Assembly: GCA_035610835.1 (NCBI GenBank)
Contig: CM069454.1
Span: 186,001-250,000, forward strand
Length of the DNA: 64,000 nt
Reading direction: 5' to 3'
DNA from: Ophiura sarsii
Lineage: Eukaryota > Echinodermata > Ophiuroidea > Amphilepidida > Ophiuridae
Shown one piece after another: positions 34,928 through 45,664 of the stretch (its first letter is position 1; the number at the start of each line of letters is the position of its first letter). The translations under genes and the position numbers were made by a program. The notes beneath the pieces are model-generated. The model ran no database searches, was not told the origin of the DNA, and saw only the letters and a list, made by a program, of their open reading frames with translations.

Positions 34928-35116
34928 TTGGCCGTCGTAAGGTGGGATTTTTTAATTTTTTTTAATGTTTTCATTCATATTGAGTTGGGTGTGGTAGAGT
35001 ATTATTCCTCAGGGTTTTTTTTCGGCCTGCATAGAGGGGGAATTAAAAAAACAAACTTCCTACACCCCCCCCCCCCCCCCCCCCACACCACTGAAAATCT
35101 AATGGTGCGTCCTTTA
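34928..35116. mobile_element. Left-truncated AGGGACGCAC MITE
   Basis: Matches the right two-thirds of 2785-3049 (GTCGTAAG, TTCATTCATATTGAGTTGGG, CATAGAGGGGGAATT, ACTTCCTAC, C-run, AAATCTAATGGTGCGTCC). The left end is absent. The 153-codon frame that spans it is not a gene. Confidence 0.75.
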
Positions 35117-35119
35117 TGT

Positions 35120-35700
35120 AGCCTCGTCATAGTTGTGAATCATCTTGTACTGGAGGCAGTGCAGAGTTTGGGAACATTCTTGTTTTTGTCATTTTTGCAA
35201 GCCATGAAAAGCCACTTTCTTGGTAGACAAAATTGGAGAATCATAATTATTATTATGTTTAGTTTAATTAAAAAATATATATAATGGAAAAGCTGAATGC
35301 AAACTGCTTATCCACAAAAATAGCATGTGTAAGTAAATGTCATACATATAAGAGGACCTGACGTTTTGATTCTATCATAATCTTTATTGAAGGTAAAATG
35401 ACAAAATACAACATAAATGGGTTTTATTTAGTATCCTCTCCCGGCAATACGAGTGGAATTCTATTTGAAAACCAAATCGGGATACATTTGCACAAGGACG
35501 AGTTTCGTGGGGGCGATTTGGGAAATCACGACCGTCATTTGCACCTTTTACTATTATGTAGTAGACTGTACCCAAGTCTAGTTTTTGGAGGTGGGCGCAT
35601 CTTAGGCACGTCAAAGGTGTGTATCCATCCAACCAATCATAGAGCACTATTCATGTACAAACAGAGGGCGCATTTTCAAAAGCCATGCCCAGCCGTGCTG
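35120..35700. other. No gene recognised; short shared word
   Basis: ATAAGAGGACCTGACGTTTT near 35349-35368 matches the interior of the foldback at 57245-57466, so a fragment of that family may be here. Otherwise unassigned. Confidence 0.4.
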
Positions 35701-35703
35701 GGT

Positions 35704-35904
35704 TTTATGATCAAAGGCGAGGGTGTTGAATGATGATTAGGGGGTATGGTAATTTGTTGTGCCCCTGCATGTACACATTTGCCATATATTTGTCTATTTG
35801 GATTACACCCCCTCCCCACACAAAAAGGACTCGAGCAACGGCCCAGCCCCCGACTGGCAGTAGTTCCCCCGACTGATCATTTCCCCCGACTGATAGACAC
35901 CCCG

Positions 35905-35941
<37 letters not shown>

Positions 35942-37425
35942 TTGCGCACGCCACTCATGTTAGGTTGTGCAATGATTGAGGGTTAGGATGCAAAGATGAA
36001 GAAGCAAGGATATATTCGATTTTGCTTTCGGTGTCTAGAATATTGATGGCTTGCTAAGGACGTCTTCATAATTGATTGAGAGATAGTATAGGACTGAATG
36101 ATATAGATTAGGGATGATAACATTGATTATGAGGGTTGTGCAATAATTGAGGGTATGCAAAAAGACGAAGAAGCTAGAAAATGTTCGATTTTGCTCTCGG
36201 TGGTCTAGAATATTGAGGGCAAGGACGTCTCCAATAATAATTGATTGAGAGCTAGGAATCATATATATCAACATGATCAATGATGATGGAGGACTAGGCT
36301 ATAATTACATGATGATTGAAAACTATTTATGTTAACTGATTGAGGGCGAGGGTGCTGAACATGTTGAATGATGATTAGAGATGACAGTGTTGACATAATG
36401 AGGGTTGATTAAGGTTAGGGTATAATCAGGGACTTTCTTTGAAAGTCCCTGGTATAATGCAAAGATGGAGAAGGATTGGAAATGTTTGATTTTGCTTTCA
36501 GTGGTCTAAAATATCGAGGGCTATAATAGGACCTCTGCGATAATTGATTGAGAGTCAGGACTATCATCAATGATATTACCTAGGCTATGATGATTGAGGG
36601 CTAGCTAAGTGATGTTAACTTATTGAGGGCGAGGGTGCTGAACATGCTGGCTGATGATTAGAGATGATAATGTTGATTATTAGGGCTGTGTATATGATAG
36701 GGTTAGAATACGAAAAGATGAAGAAGGCTGGGATATGTTCGATTTTGCTTTCGGTGGTCTAAATTGAGGGCTAGGACGTCTTCAATAATGATTGATTGAA
36801 TGCTAGGACTCAACAATGATATTGAGGGCTAGGCTATGATGACTGAGGGCTAGGTTATGTTATCTGATTGATGAGGGCCAGGGTGCTGAACATGCTGACT
36901 GATGATTAGAGATGATAATGTTGATTATGAGGGATGAGCAATGATAGGGTTAGAATACGAAAAGATAAAGAAGACTGATGGGATAGGCCTATGTTCGATT
37001 TTGTTTTCGGTGGTCTAGAATATTGAGGGCTATAGACGTCTTTAATAATGTTTGATTGGATGCTAGGACTCATCAATGCTTATTGAGGGCTATAGGCTTT
37101 AATTACATGATCGATTTAGGACTAGTGTTAATAACTGATTCAGGGCGAGGGTGCTAAACATGGTGAATGAAGGCATGATAACGTTGATATAATAGAGACA
37201 TGATAGAGGGTTGTGCAGTGATGATGGAGGGTATGCAAAGATGAAGAAGCTATAGGTTATGTTCGATTTTGCTTTCGGAGGTCTATATAGAATATTGAGA
37301 GATTGGACGTCTTCAATTAATGATTGATTGAGAGCTATCTGATCATCAATGATGATCGAGGGCTTGGACATGTTCAATAATGAACTTATAGGACTTAGGA
37401 TGTGTTTTGAGGGCCAAATAATCAT
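35704..37425 (+). repeat. ~250-bp satellite-like tandem array
   Basis: Six or more diverged units. TTCGATTTTGCTTTC recurs near 36017, 36186 (TTCGATTTTGCTCTC), 36487 (TTTGATTTTGCTTTC), 36739, 36993 and 37262, spaced about 170-300 bp. Other unit words: GTCTAGAATATTGAGGGC, GGACGTCTTCAATAAT, TTGATTGAGAGCTAGGA and GAGGGCGAGGGTGCTGAACA. A 37-base C run (35905-35941) lies within the first part. Frames on either strand vary between units and are not conserved. Confidence 0.85.
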
Positions 37426-37544
37426 GATTAATTACGTACGGCTAGTATGAAATTTATGAAATTTGCCAAGTTTCCCATTTGATAACGACTTTGTATTAAA
37501 ATATGTCCCTGATCCCTCCCTAAATTATGATGCCTCTGCTGTCA

Positions 37545-38290
37545 CTGCTAAAGCGAAAAGTGAAAAGCAAAAAGCGAAGACGAAAAACCAAAAAGGAAAA
37601 ACCAAAGCAAATAAAAAACTAACGACCGAAGACCGAAGGCCATAAACAAAAAACAAAAAAACAAAAAACAAATCAAAACGGGCAACATAAACCAGCACCA
37701 GAAGCAAAAACAAAAGCAAGAGCAGAAGTAAAAGCAAAGGCAAAAGCAAACTCAAAGGCAACAGCAAACGCAAACGCAAAGGCAAACGCAAAAACAAAAG
37801 CAAGCGAAAAAAGCAAAAGCAAAAGCAAACTCAAAAGCAAACTCAAAGGCAACAGCAAACGCAAACGCAAAGGCAAACGCAAAAACAAAAGCAAGCGAAA
37901 AAAGCAAAAGCAAAAGCAAAAGCAAAAGCGAATGCAAAAGCAAACGCAAAGTAAAAGCAAGCGAAAAAAGCAAAAGCAAATTAACGCAGTAAGCAAACGC
38001 AAACGCAAACGCAAATTCAAAAGCAAACGCATAAGCAAAAGCAAAGGCAACAAAAAAGCAAACGCAAAAGCAAACGCAAAAGCAAACGCAAAGCAAAAGC
38101 AAATGCAAAAAGCAAAAGCAATAAGCAGAAGCAAAAACAAAAACAAAAGCAAAAGCAAAAGCAAAAGCAGAAAGCAAACAAAAATCAAAACCAACCACTT
38201 ACACGGGAACCAGAACCAGAAACAAAAACACAAGCTACCAAAAGCAAAAGCAAAGGCAAAAGACAAAAAAATGAACATATCACAAACAAA
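37545..38290 (+). repeat. T-depleted AAAGCA/AAACGC hexanucleotide tract
   Basis: About 740 bp of variant hexamers (CAAAAG, CAAACG, CAAAGG), in which the plus strand has almost no T from about 37690 to 38270. Because stop codons in the plus strand need T, long frames stay open: a Lys/Ala/Asn-rich frame on the plus strand (138 codons) and Ala/Phe/Cys-rich frames on the minus strand (up to 223 codons). I treat these as low-complexity consequences, not genes. Confidence 0.9.
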
Positions 38291-38344
38291 CAAATACACA
38301 AACAAATTACAAATACCCCAACCGACTAAAAAACAAGCAAGCAA

Positions 38345-38607
38345 ATAAATGTCTGCCTTCCTGTATTATTTAAACCACCACCGGAGATTGGAACGGTCGA
38401 GATAACGAAAGGTCGATTTGAATGCAGAACACTTTCCACTAATTTTACAATCGGCGTCACAAGCCAATCACTCAAAAATTTCCCGGGGGCTACTGTTTGA
38501 AGAACCCGGATTTAAAACCAAAACACATGCATAAAACTACGCGCGCCGGAAACCTGAACACAACAAATCATCACACACCGTACGATTGACTGAAATAAAT
38601 CCTCGAA
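38345..38607 (+). promoter_or_regulatory. Possible promoter/5' UTR of the exon at 38608
   Basis: Sits between the hexanucleotide tract and the probable first exon. It contains ACGCGCGCCGG near 38539-38549, CCCGGGGGC near 38483 and no repeat that I can match. No TATA box is evident. The assignment rests only on position and on somewhat higher CpG content. Confidence 0.3.
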
Positions 38608-38759
38608 ATGGCAACGAAGAATGATGGATCTGGTGATGGATATGTACCTTTAGAAAGTGAAATGCCAGACCGGCAACAAAAATTGGCTGTAAGATGGAGA
38701 AAAGAAGGAAAAACCGACAAAGAAGTGGCCGATCTACTGTCAGCCGACACCGAATCCAG
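38608..38759 (+). CDS. Probable first coding exon, unknown protein
   Basis: ATG at 38608 has purine at -3 and G at +4, and an in-frame TAA lies 10 bases upstream (38596-38598), so the start is well placed. Fifty complete codons follow and end at AG|GTTGGT, a good donor with GT at 38760; without splicing the frame stops 8 codons later (TGA 38784-38786). The peptide is hydrophilic and charged: Gly/Asp-rich near the start, then RQQKLAVRWRKEGKTDKEV, then Ala/Asp/Leu/Ser. It has no signal peptide or membrane segment. Codon choice and composition differ from the AT-rich surroundings, and CpG is more frequent from about 38540 to 38760. The minus-strand frame over the same bases is a shadow. I do not recognise the family. 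The exon leaves two bases of a codon, so the next exon must begin in phase 2. Confidence 0.5.
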
Positions 38760-38786
38760 GTTGGTTTCTGTGTGTATGTGTTGAGA

Positions 38787-40435
38787 CTGGGTTGGAAAAA
38801 AATGGCCATGATTTGTACGTGGCGACAGAAAACGTTTTGAAAGTCAAGGGAATTGTTCATTAATCATGGTAATAAATGAATTGTGCACGTGCCCGGTGAA
38901 CAACCGGCTGCCACCTTCCTTCTCCTACCAGACTAGATTTTATACACTGATGTCTACACTACACTACAGATTTCTACTTCCATTGTTTTGATTTGGCCAA
39001 ATCCAATTTTCATTCATGAGCTCATTACTATTCTTGGAGGCTCGTCACGGGGCTTGTCGGGGGCTCGTCATTTAATTATGCAGCATCATCCAGTAATCCC
39101 GTAATGTTATTATCGCCGAATCGTGTTTGTTTTTGGTTTGTATTATCTGGAAAAAAGGAAATGAGTGGCTCGGGCATACAGTGTTAGTGGTTGTTTTAGA
39201 ACCAACATCATGTAATTGTAACTATTTATACAGCATACCAATTACCATTTTCTCTCTACACAACAATAAATGGCAATGCTAAAATTCTAGCTGGTGAATT
39301 GCTCTGCCATTGGGTTCTATTCTACAGTATTGTGGTTAATTTCTCAAGCAGAAAGTGCAATCCAATTAGTTTGTTGGGAGAGACCCTTTTGAATACTCAA
39401 GAATAATGGATCAAAATGTATTTTAATTTTACTGTTATTTGCTGTTCATGCAGTTCACAATTTTTAGCCAGTCTTTCATTGTTGACATTTTCACTCGGTA
39501 TGATGTCACAAATCATGCTTTTTATGCATCTGATTGATTGATCAGCTGGCTGTTTCAGCTTCCCTCTCAACTGCAAAGGGGAAAGGTTACGGTAAAGCAG
39601 GGCTAAGAAATATGTGGGAACAGGGTTCCCAGTAAGAATCAATGTCACAGAAAAAAATCTTAAGAACAAAATAATAAATTAGTAACAAATTAAATGAAAT
39701 AAAAGAAAGAAGGTAAGGTAAAAACTTCACTATAAAAGTCAATATTTCTAGCTTCTCATATTGTTAAACGTCAAATAAATTAAAAAGCTCTCGGCAAAAT
39801 GCTACTTGAATTGCCCCTTTTTGTGACCATTTGAAAATAGTTCCTAGGTTGAAAATATTTTTACTCTGCCCTGCTGTAGGCCTACAATGTCAATAAAGAT
39901 CAATGGATGGCATACAGAGGGCGGAAAATCTGAGAGTGGTGTAGACCCAAGACCGGCGTCACAGTTAATGCTGCTTTGGAGATAAGATAGTCCCTGTAAA
40001 ATGGGAGTAGAAATAATATTTTTTAATGATAAATTTAGGATCTCAATCTCATAATTTGTTGGACCAAAGAAGTTTTTAATTTTGAAAAGCCTATAGACTT
40101 GAAAGGTAGAGATAATTCAATCGGTATTCATGGTGCCTTCAATCACTGTATTATCTATTGACTATGTATTGATTATGGATGCATCAGCCACTCAATAGTT
40201 AATTGATTGAGTAGGCCTACATGTAGTACAATTTTAGCTAATCAATTGTGTATTAAATATTGAGATTGGATCTCCTTTTAATCTGATTTGAAGTTGATCT
40301 TTGCTCTTCAGATTGATATGAAAATCAATTCCACTAAATAGGCTTAGTAGTTTGAAATGTGAATGGGTGCAAAAACCCACCAAATTACTTTACATTTTAG
40401 AATCTGGACGTTGACCCTCAATTTTCCGAATCAGC
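38787..40435 (+). other. Putative intron, no second exon found
   Basis: If the exon at 38608 is real this is intron. I looked for acceptor-plus-open-frame combinations in the required phase and found only short, stop-limited ones (for example after TTCTACAG at 39320-39327), none convincing. The minus-strand 90-codon frame at 39397-39669 has no domain. Confidence 0.35.
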
Positions 40436-40439
40436 TACA

Positions 40440-40847
40440 GATGAAAAGACCTGAGCCTATTAAGCACCCAGGGCGGTTAGCAAAGTCATTTTGGGTGGGA
40501 GGTTATGTTACCTTTTAAACTCATTTATCGTACTAAATAAAATGCACAAGTGGTCATTTGAAGATGCTAACCAATTTGATGGTCATTTGAAGATGCTGAC
40601 CATTTGATGTACTCATACAAGTGGTAATTTGAGAAGGCTGACCACTTGACTTACTAACGAAAATGTGCAATTGGTCATTTGAGGAGGCTGACCATTTCAT
40701 ATACTAAATTAAATATGTACGGTCATTTGAGGATGCTGACCATTTGAAAAGGTGGGCGCTTATAAGGGATTGTTTGTTGGTAGTCATTGAGAAAAACAGG
40801 GGTGGGCGCTTATAAGGTCCTGGGCGCTTAATAGGGATAATAAGGTA
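40440..40847. mobile_element. GGGCGCTTAATAGGGATAAT MITE with internal minisatellite
   Basis: Related to the complete copy at 61122-61517: left CCTATTAAGCACCCAGGGCG and GTCATTTTGGGTGGG, right GGGCGCTTATAAGG, GGGCGCTTAATAGGGATAAT. The left tip is degraded. The interior has gained about five ~45-bp units built on GGTCATTTGA and GCTGACCATTTGA (40546-40745), absent from the other copy. Confidence 0.8.
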
Positions 40848-41380
40848 CTGGGGCTTCAAGAAATGTTGTCTTAATTTACGCATCCAAAAAGCTGAGACTA
40901 AAATAGTGTCGGCTAAAAGTGTAGGCCTGTTACAGTGCTTGTATGTCAAACCATAAATCAAGTAGTTATGTTACATTGTACGTTATTCAAATGTTTTTCT
41001 AAAAGCTGAGCCTATAAAAATAGTCTCAGCTAAAAGTGTAGGTCTGTATGTTATACGAAATGAAGTACATGTTATAGTTAAATTCATTAAATTGTACACA
41101 ATTATGTAAACAGTGAAGGTTCAATTGTTTCCTAGATTGAGAAAGTTACATTGTGGATTAATTTACTCAGATCCTTATCCAGGGAGAGGGGTGTTTCCCC
41201 CTGCCCCTACCGCCCATCCCAAAAGTCCAAAAAAGGATAAAAAAACCATTTAAAATAAAAATGTTGTTGAAAAGTCCACTTTTGCCAAATTGCCCCCTCC
41301 CCTAGTGGTAAAAAGGTCCACATTTGGAAAAAAAAGGTCCACTTTTGACTAATTTTACCCCCCACCCTTGTCTACATAAA

Positions 41381-41561
41381 CAGTGTGCAATATATCCGGT
41401 ATCGCATAGCGAAATGCTACACAATTTTGAAGAATTGCTAATCAATTTTGAAGAATTGCTAATCAATTTCCCAATTGTATTGCATACAAATGTGATGAAA
41501 TGCTACGCAATATTTGGAATTGCTACACAAATAAAATAGTAGGCCTATATATTGCACACTG
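41381..41561. mobile_element. Short MITE with CAGTGTGCAATATAT ends
   Basis: CAGTGTGCAATATATCC at left, CCTATATATTGCACACTG at right (181 bp). The interior repeats GAAGAATTGCTAATCAATTT twice and related GAAATGCTAC(A/G)CAA words. The target duplication is unclear. Confidence 0.7.
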
Positions 41562-41813
41562 TTAGTGTTACTATTAACATAAACATGATGTTATTAAAGA
41601 CACAAATCTGCGGGATATTGTCAATCTAAAAGCCCTAATGGATGATCAAGCTGAGAGAATCTTAATCTTATCTTGCATGCTTTCCATCATGAATAACTGC
41701 CGAACCGAAGACCTAGTACTAGTAGAATCAAAGACGGTAATGGAGACATTGGGAGTAGTTTGCTGTAAAATATGAGAATAAAATATGCATAGATGAAGAT
41801 GCATACACACCCT

Positions 41814-42197
41814 CAGGGGCGGACTGGGACCTGAAAGCGGCCGTGGCAAAATGATTAAAGCGGCCCAAGCGCGTATGTCGTCCCGGTAGTAAATTTTCGT
41901 AAAAGGTTGCCCCAATTTTTTTCCCAGTCAGTCACCTCGTGAATTTCACGTACCCGGGAGGGGGGGGGGGCGGTAGGTTAAAAAAAAATCGCACGGTCAC
42001 AAAATTTCGCACAGTCACAAATTTCGCACGGTCACAAAAAATCGCACGGTCACAACATTTCGCACAGTCACAACATTTCGCACGGTCACAAAATTTCGCG
42101 TAACCGGCCCTGAGAGGCCCAACCGGCCCTGGGAGGCCCAGAACCAAACGGCCCATGTGGCGATCGCCACAACGCCACAGTGGCCAGTCCGCCCCTG
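41814..42197. mobile_element. hAT-like MITE, CAGGGGCGGACTGG ends, core 1 (copy B)
   Basis: CAGGGGCGGACTGG at left and CCAGTCCGCCCCTG at right, with a perfect 8-bp duplication CACACCCT (41806-41813 and 42198-42205). The interior, from ATGTCGTCC through GTAAATTTTCGTAAAAGG, TGAATTTCACGTA, the G-run and about six TTCGCACGGTCACAAAA repeats (41990-42103), matches 46185-46639 and, inverted, 5064-5468. Those copies have CAGTGGCGTACC ends instead. GGCCC-rich sequence lies between core and ends here. Confidence 0.92.
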
Positions 42198-42205
42198 CAC
42201 ACCCT

Positions 42206-43140
42206 AACCCCCACAGGCATTTTTGTGGGAATAAAACTGTACATTGTTACCAGAATGGAAGTACATCACTGAACCATAATTCAATTTTTATTTGTCCAAA
42301 TGTTTGCATTTTCTTTGAATCATATTCGGCCTTTTTAGCCAAGTTTTAAGCACTTGTTAAGGTTCTTCCTCATAACTTGAATCTATGCAAAATTGAGTTT
42401 GCCAGCATACGTGTGCATGATCAAGATAAAAAATGATGATTGTTAATGCATCTGACCGGTTACTACCGGTTAGGTAAACACCGGAAAAGATCCCCTCAAT
42501 GAAAGGTTTATGCCAGACTATCAAATTCAATTCAAATGTCGCATGGCTTCAGCATGCCTACATATTATGAGACTGACTTATTATCTGATTAGCAGCGAGC
42601 GTCATAGACATTCTTACAGTTAAACTTCAACCAAGTGGATCTTGAACTTTTGCCATCAAACACTTTCCAGTTCTGGTCTTACCCCTTTGTGGTACTCCAT
42701 AGGACTTCCAGGGACAGACTATCACTGGACCAATACCATGATTTGTGTTGATAGCAAAACTTCTTATACTGGAATCTTGAGCATTTGTGTGCAAGTACGC
42801 TATCACATATTTATAATTGGTTTTATAAAAAGTTGCAAAACTGGTGCATCTAATTTTTTTGCCCATATTAATTTTTATTTGATGAAGTGAAAAACAACAT
42901 ACATGTACACTAGGATACAAACTTTAATGTTCTACATCTTGGACCAAATATTTGGTGTGGCTTCGTCAAGTATAGGCAGGCATGTGAGAGTTCCTCTTTT
43001 CAGATTTCCTCTCTTTTTTTTCTTGCCAGCATTTATGTTTTTTTCTTCTTCTCCGTTTCAGTCCTTATAAATACACTGTATTTTAATTTGCTATGGACTC
43101 TATTGATATTTTTATACGATACCTTCATTTATCTATTTTT
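42206..43140. other. No firm gene; speculative exon-like stretch
   Basis: 42671-42794 (+) is open, is preceded by CACTTTCCAG and followed by a GTACGC donor, and is in the phase required by the exon at 38608. The minus strand is open as well (97 codons, 42627-42920), and neither peptide is recognisable, so I do not call it. Confidence 0.2.
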
Positions 43141-43146
43141 ATGTCT

Positions 43147-43198
43147 TTTAATGTTGTCAAGCACCCAGAGGCTTTTTTTTGCATTCGGCGCTATATCA

Positions 43199-43232
<34 letters not shown>

Positions 43233-43236
43233 TGGG
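43147..43236 (+). mobile_element. Retroposon 3' tail with (TTA)n
   Basis: CAAGCACCCAGAGGC, GCGCTATATCAATTTA and then a TTA microsatellite (43199-43231). Same style of 3' end as at 9180 and 11417, here on the plus strand. A body upstream is not recognised. Confidence 0.55.
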
Positions 43237-43604
43237 ATTCTTACCCTGATCTTACTCTGTTTTTCAGCTTTTTTAGTTATTTGTCTCTTGTTTGTGTGTC
43301 TGCGGCCGCTCTTTTTACAGGTCTTGTGCAGAACCACCCTCCACCAGATGTTGTCCTGTTTTGAGCTGGACATTGTTCTGAGAAAAATTTAATTAAGTCT
43401 CTAGGATAAATAATAGGAATTTTGTGTTGAACACTCAAAATGATCAATACCTTCTTGTGCCACACAATTTGCCTGTCAATGAACCTGGCTGAAATGTATA
43501 ATTTCATTATTTAATTTGATGATAGCCAAGTCAATTTGATTGGATTTAAATCAATAACCATTAAATTGACCATGTTGAAGGATGGGTTGCCCATTTCATT
43601 TTTT

Positions 43605-45659
43605 GTCTCGCCTGATGTAATCAGAAAGAGACTATGTTATCACTATTTCTGTCCGGCGTCCGCCGTATGCCGTCCGCCGTATGCCGTATGCCGTCCGCCG
43701 TGTGCTAAGAAATACCTTTGTGACGCGATATCTGGAGATCCGTAAGGCCAATCGTGATGGGACTTGGTGGAGGGAAGGGGGGTGGTGCGTTCTGTTGCTG
43801 ATTGATTTTTCAAGGTCATCGGGGGTCATACAAGGTCATCGGGGTCAAATATGCTTAAAACTTTTGAGACACGTTGTGACGCGATATCTAGAGATCCGTA
43901 AGGCCTATCTTGATGGGACTTGATGTCAGGGAAGGGGGTGGAGTGTTCTTTTGCTGATTAGATTTTCAAGGTCATTGGAGGTCATTCAAGGTCATCGGGG
44001 TCAAATATGCGGTCAAATAAGATCCGTAAGGCCGATCTTGATGGGATTTGGTGGAGGGAAGGGGGTGGTGTGTTCTTTTTGCTGATCAAATTTTCAAGGT
44101 CATCGGAGGTCATTCAAGGTCATCGGGGGTCAAATATGGGGTCAAATAGATCAGTAAGGCCTATCTTGACGGGATTTGGTGGAGGGAAGAGGGATGGTGT
44201 GTTCTTTTTGTTGAATAAATTTTCAAGGTCACCAGAGGTCATCGGGGTCAAATATGGGGTCAAATAGATCAGTAAGGCCTATATTGATGAGATTTGGTGG
44301 AGGGAAGGGGAGTGGTGTGTTCTTTTTGCTGAATAAATTTTCAAGGTCATCAGAGGTCATTCAAGGTCATCGGGGGTCAAATAAGATCCATAAGGCCTAT
44401 CTTGATGGGATTTGGTGGAGGGAAGGGGGGTGGTGTGTTCTTTTTGTTGATTAATTTTTCGGGGTCATCGGGGGTCAAATATGGGGTCAAATAGATCAGT
44501 AAGGCCTATCTTGATGGGATTTGGTGGACGGAAGAGGGATGGTGTGTTCTTTTTGTTGATTAATTTTTCGGGGTCATCGGGGGTCAAATATGGGGTCAAA
44601 TAGATCAGTAAGGCCTATCTTGATGGGATTTGGTGGAGGGAAGGGGGGTGGTGTGTTCTTTTTGTTGATTAATTTTTCGGGGTCATTGGGGGTCAAATAT
44701 GGGGTCAAATAGATCAGTAAGGCCTATCTTGATGGGATTTGGTGGACGGAAGAGGGATGGTGTGTTCTTTTTGTTGATTAATTTTTCGGGGTCATCGGGG
44801 TCAAATATGGGGTCAAATAGATCAGTAAGGCCTATCTTGATGGGATTTGGTGGAGGGAAGGGGGGGTGGTGTGTTCTTTTTGTTGATTAATTTTTCGGGG
44901 TCATCGGGGGTCAAATATGGGGTCAAATAGATCAGTAAGTCCTATCTTGATGGGATTTGGTGGACGGAAGAGGGATGGTGTGTTCTTTTTGTTGATTAAT
45001 TTTTCGGGGTCATCGGGGGTCAAATAGATCAGTAAGGCCTATCTTGATGGGATTTGGTGGAGGGAAGGGGGGTGGTGTGTTCTTTTGGTTGATTACTTTT
45101 TCGGGGTCATCAGGGGTCAAATATGGGGTCAAATAGATCAGTAAGGCCTATCTTGATGGGATTTGGTGGAGGGAAAGGGGTGGTGTGTTCTTTTGGTTGA
45201 TTACTTTTTCGGGGTCATCAGGGGTCAAATATGGGGTCAAATAGATCAGTAAGGCCTATCTTGATGGGATTTGGTGGAGGGAAGGGGGGTGGTGTATTCT
45301 TTTTGCTGATTAAATTGTCAAGGTCATCGGAGGTCATTCAAGGTTATCTGGGGTCAAATAAGATCCGTAAGGCCTATCTTGATGGGATTTGGTGGACGGA
45401 AGAGGGATGGTGTGTTCTTTTTGTTGATTAATTTGTCGAGGTCATCAGAGGTCATCTGGGGTCAAATAAGATCCGTAAGGCCTATCTTGATGTGATTTGG
45501 TGGAGGGAAGGGGGTTGGTGTGTTCTTTTTGCTGATTAAATTTTTCAAGGCATTACATCCCTTGCATTAACTACAATGCATACCTCTGTGACAGTGCTAC
45601 ATTGTATCATATGTTTCATCATCATTTCTTTCAAGTCACTTTTGATGAACAGGCGAGAC
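43605..45659. mobile_element. Element with GTCTCGCCTG ends containing a tandem array
   Basis: TGTCTCGCCTGATG near 43604 and GATGAACAGGCGAGACG at 45644-45660 are inverted. The left subterminal part includes a CpG-rich run of CCGTCCG / CCGTATG words (43652-43700). Nearly everything else is the ~110-bp array. No coding frame. The class is not known to me. Confidence 0.65.
43736..45560 (+). repeat. ~16-unit tandem array, units ~95-155 bp
   Basis: Key word (C/A)GTAAGGCCTATCTTGATGG recurs about 16 times (first near 43741, last near 45475). Units also include TTTGGTGGAGGGAAGGG, GGTGTGTTCTTTTTGTTG, GGTCATCGGGGGTCAAATA and GGGGTCAAATAGATC. Length variants differ by gain or loss of AGGTCAT(C/T) sub-blocks. 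Short frames repeating MGSNRSVRPILMGFGGGKG-like peptides follow the period and are not genes. Confidence 0.92.
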
Positions 45660-45664
45660 GCGCC

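Noticed and set aside
34823..35284. 153-codon plus-strand frame
   Set aside because: Runs through a truncated MITE with a C run and matches non-coding sequence at 2785-3049.
37673..38344. 223-codon minus-strand frame and 138-codon plus-strand frame
   Set aside because: Both arise from the T-depleted hexamer tract. The peptides are pure Ala/Phe or Lys/Ala/Asn periodic strings with no start context or domain.
42671..43392. Possible exons 2 and 3 of the gene starting at 38608
   Set aside because: The phases fit and acceptor/donor dinucleotides are present, but the alternative frames and the minus strand are open too and the joined peptide is unrecognisable.
43736..45560. CRISPR array
   Set aside because: Units are 95-155 bp with graded divergence and no unique spacers of constant size; the setting is a eukaryotic tandem repeat.
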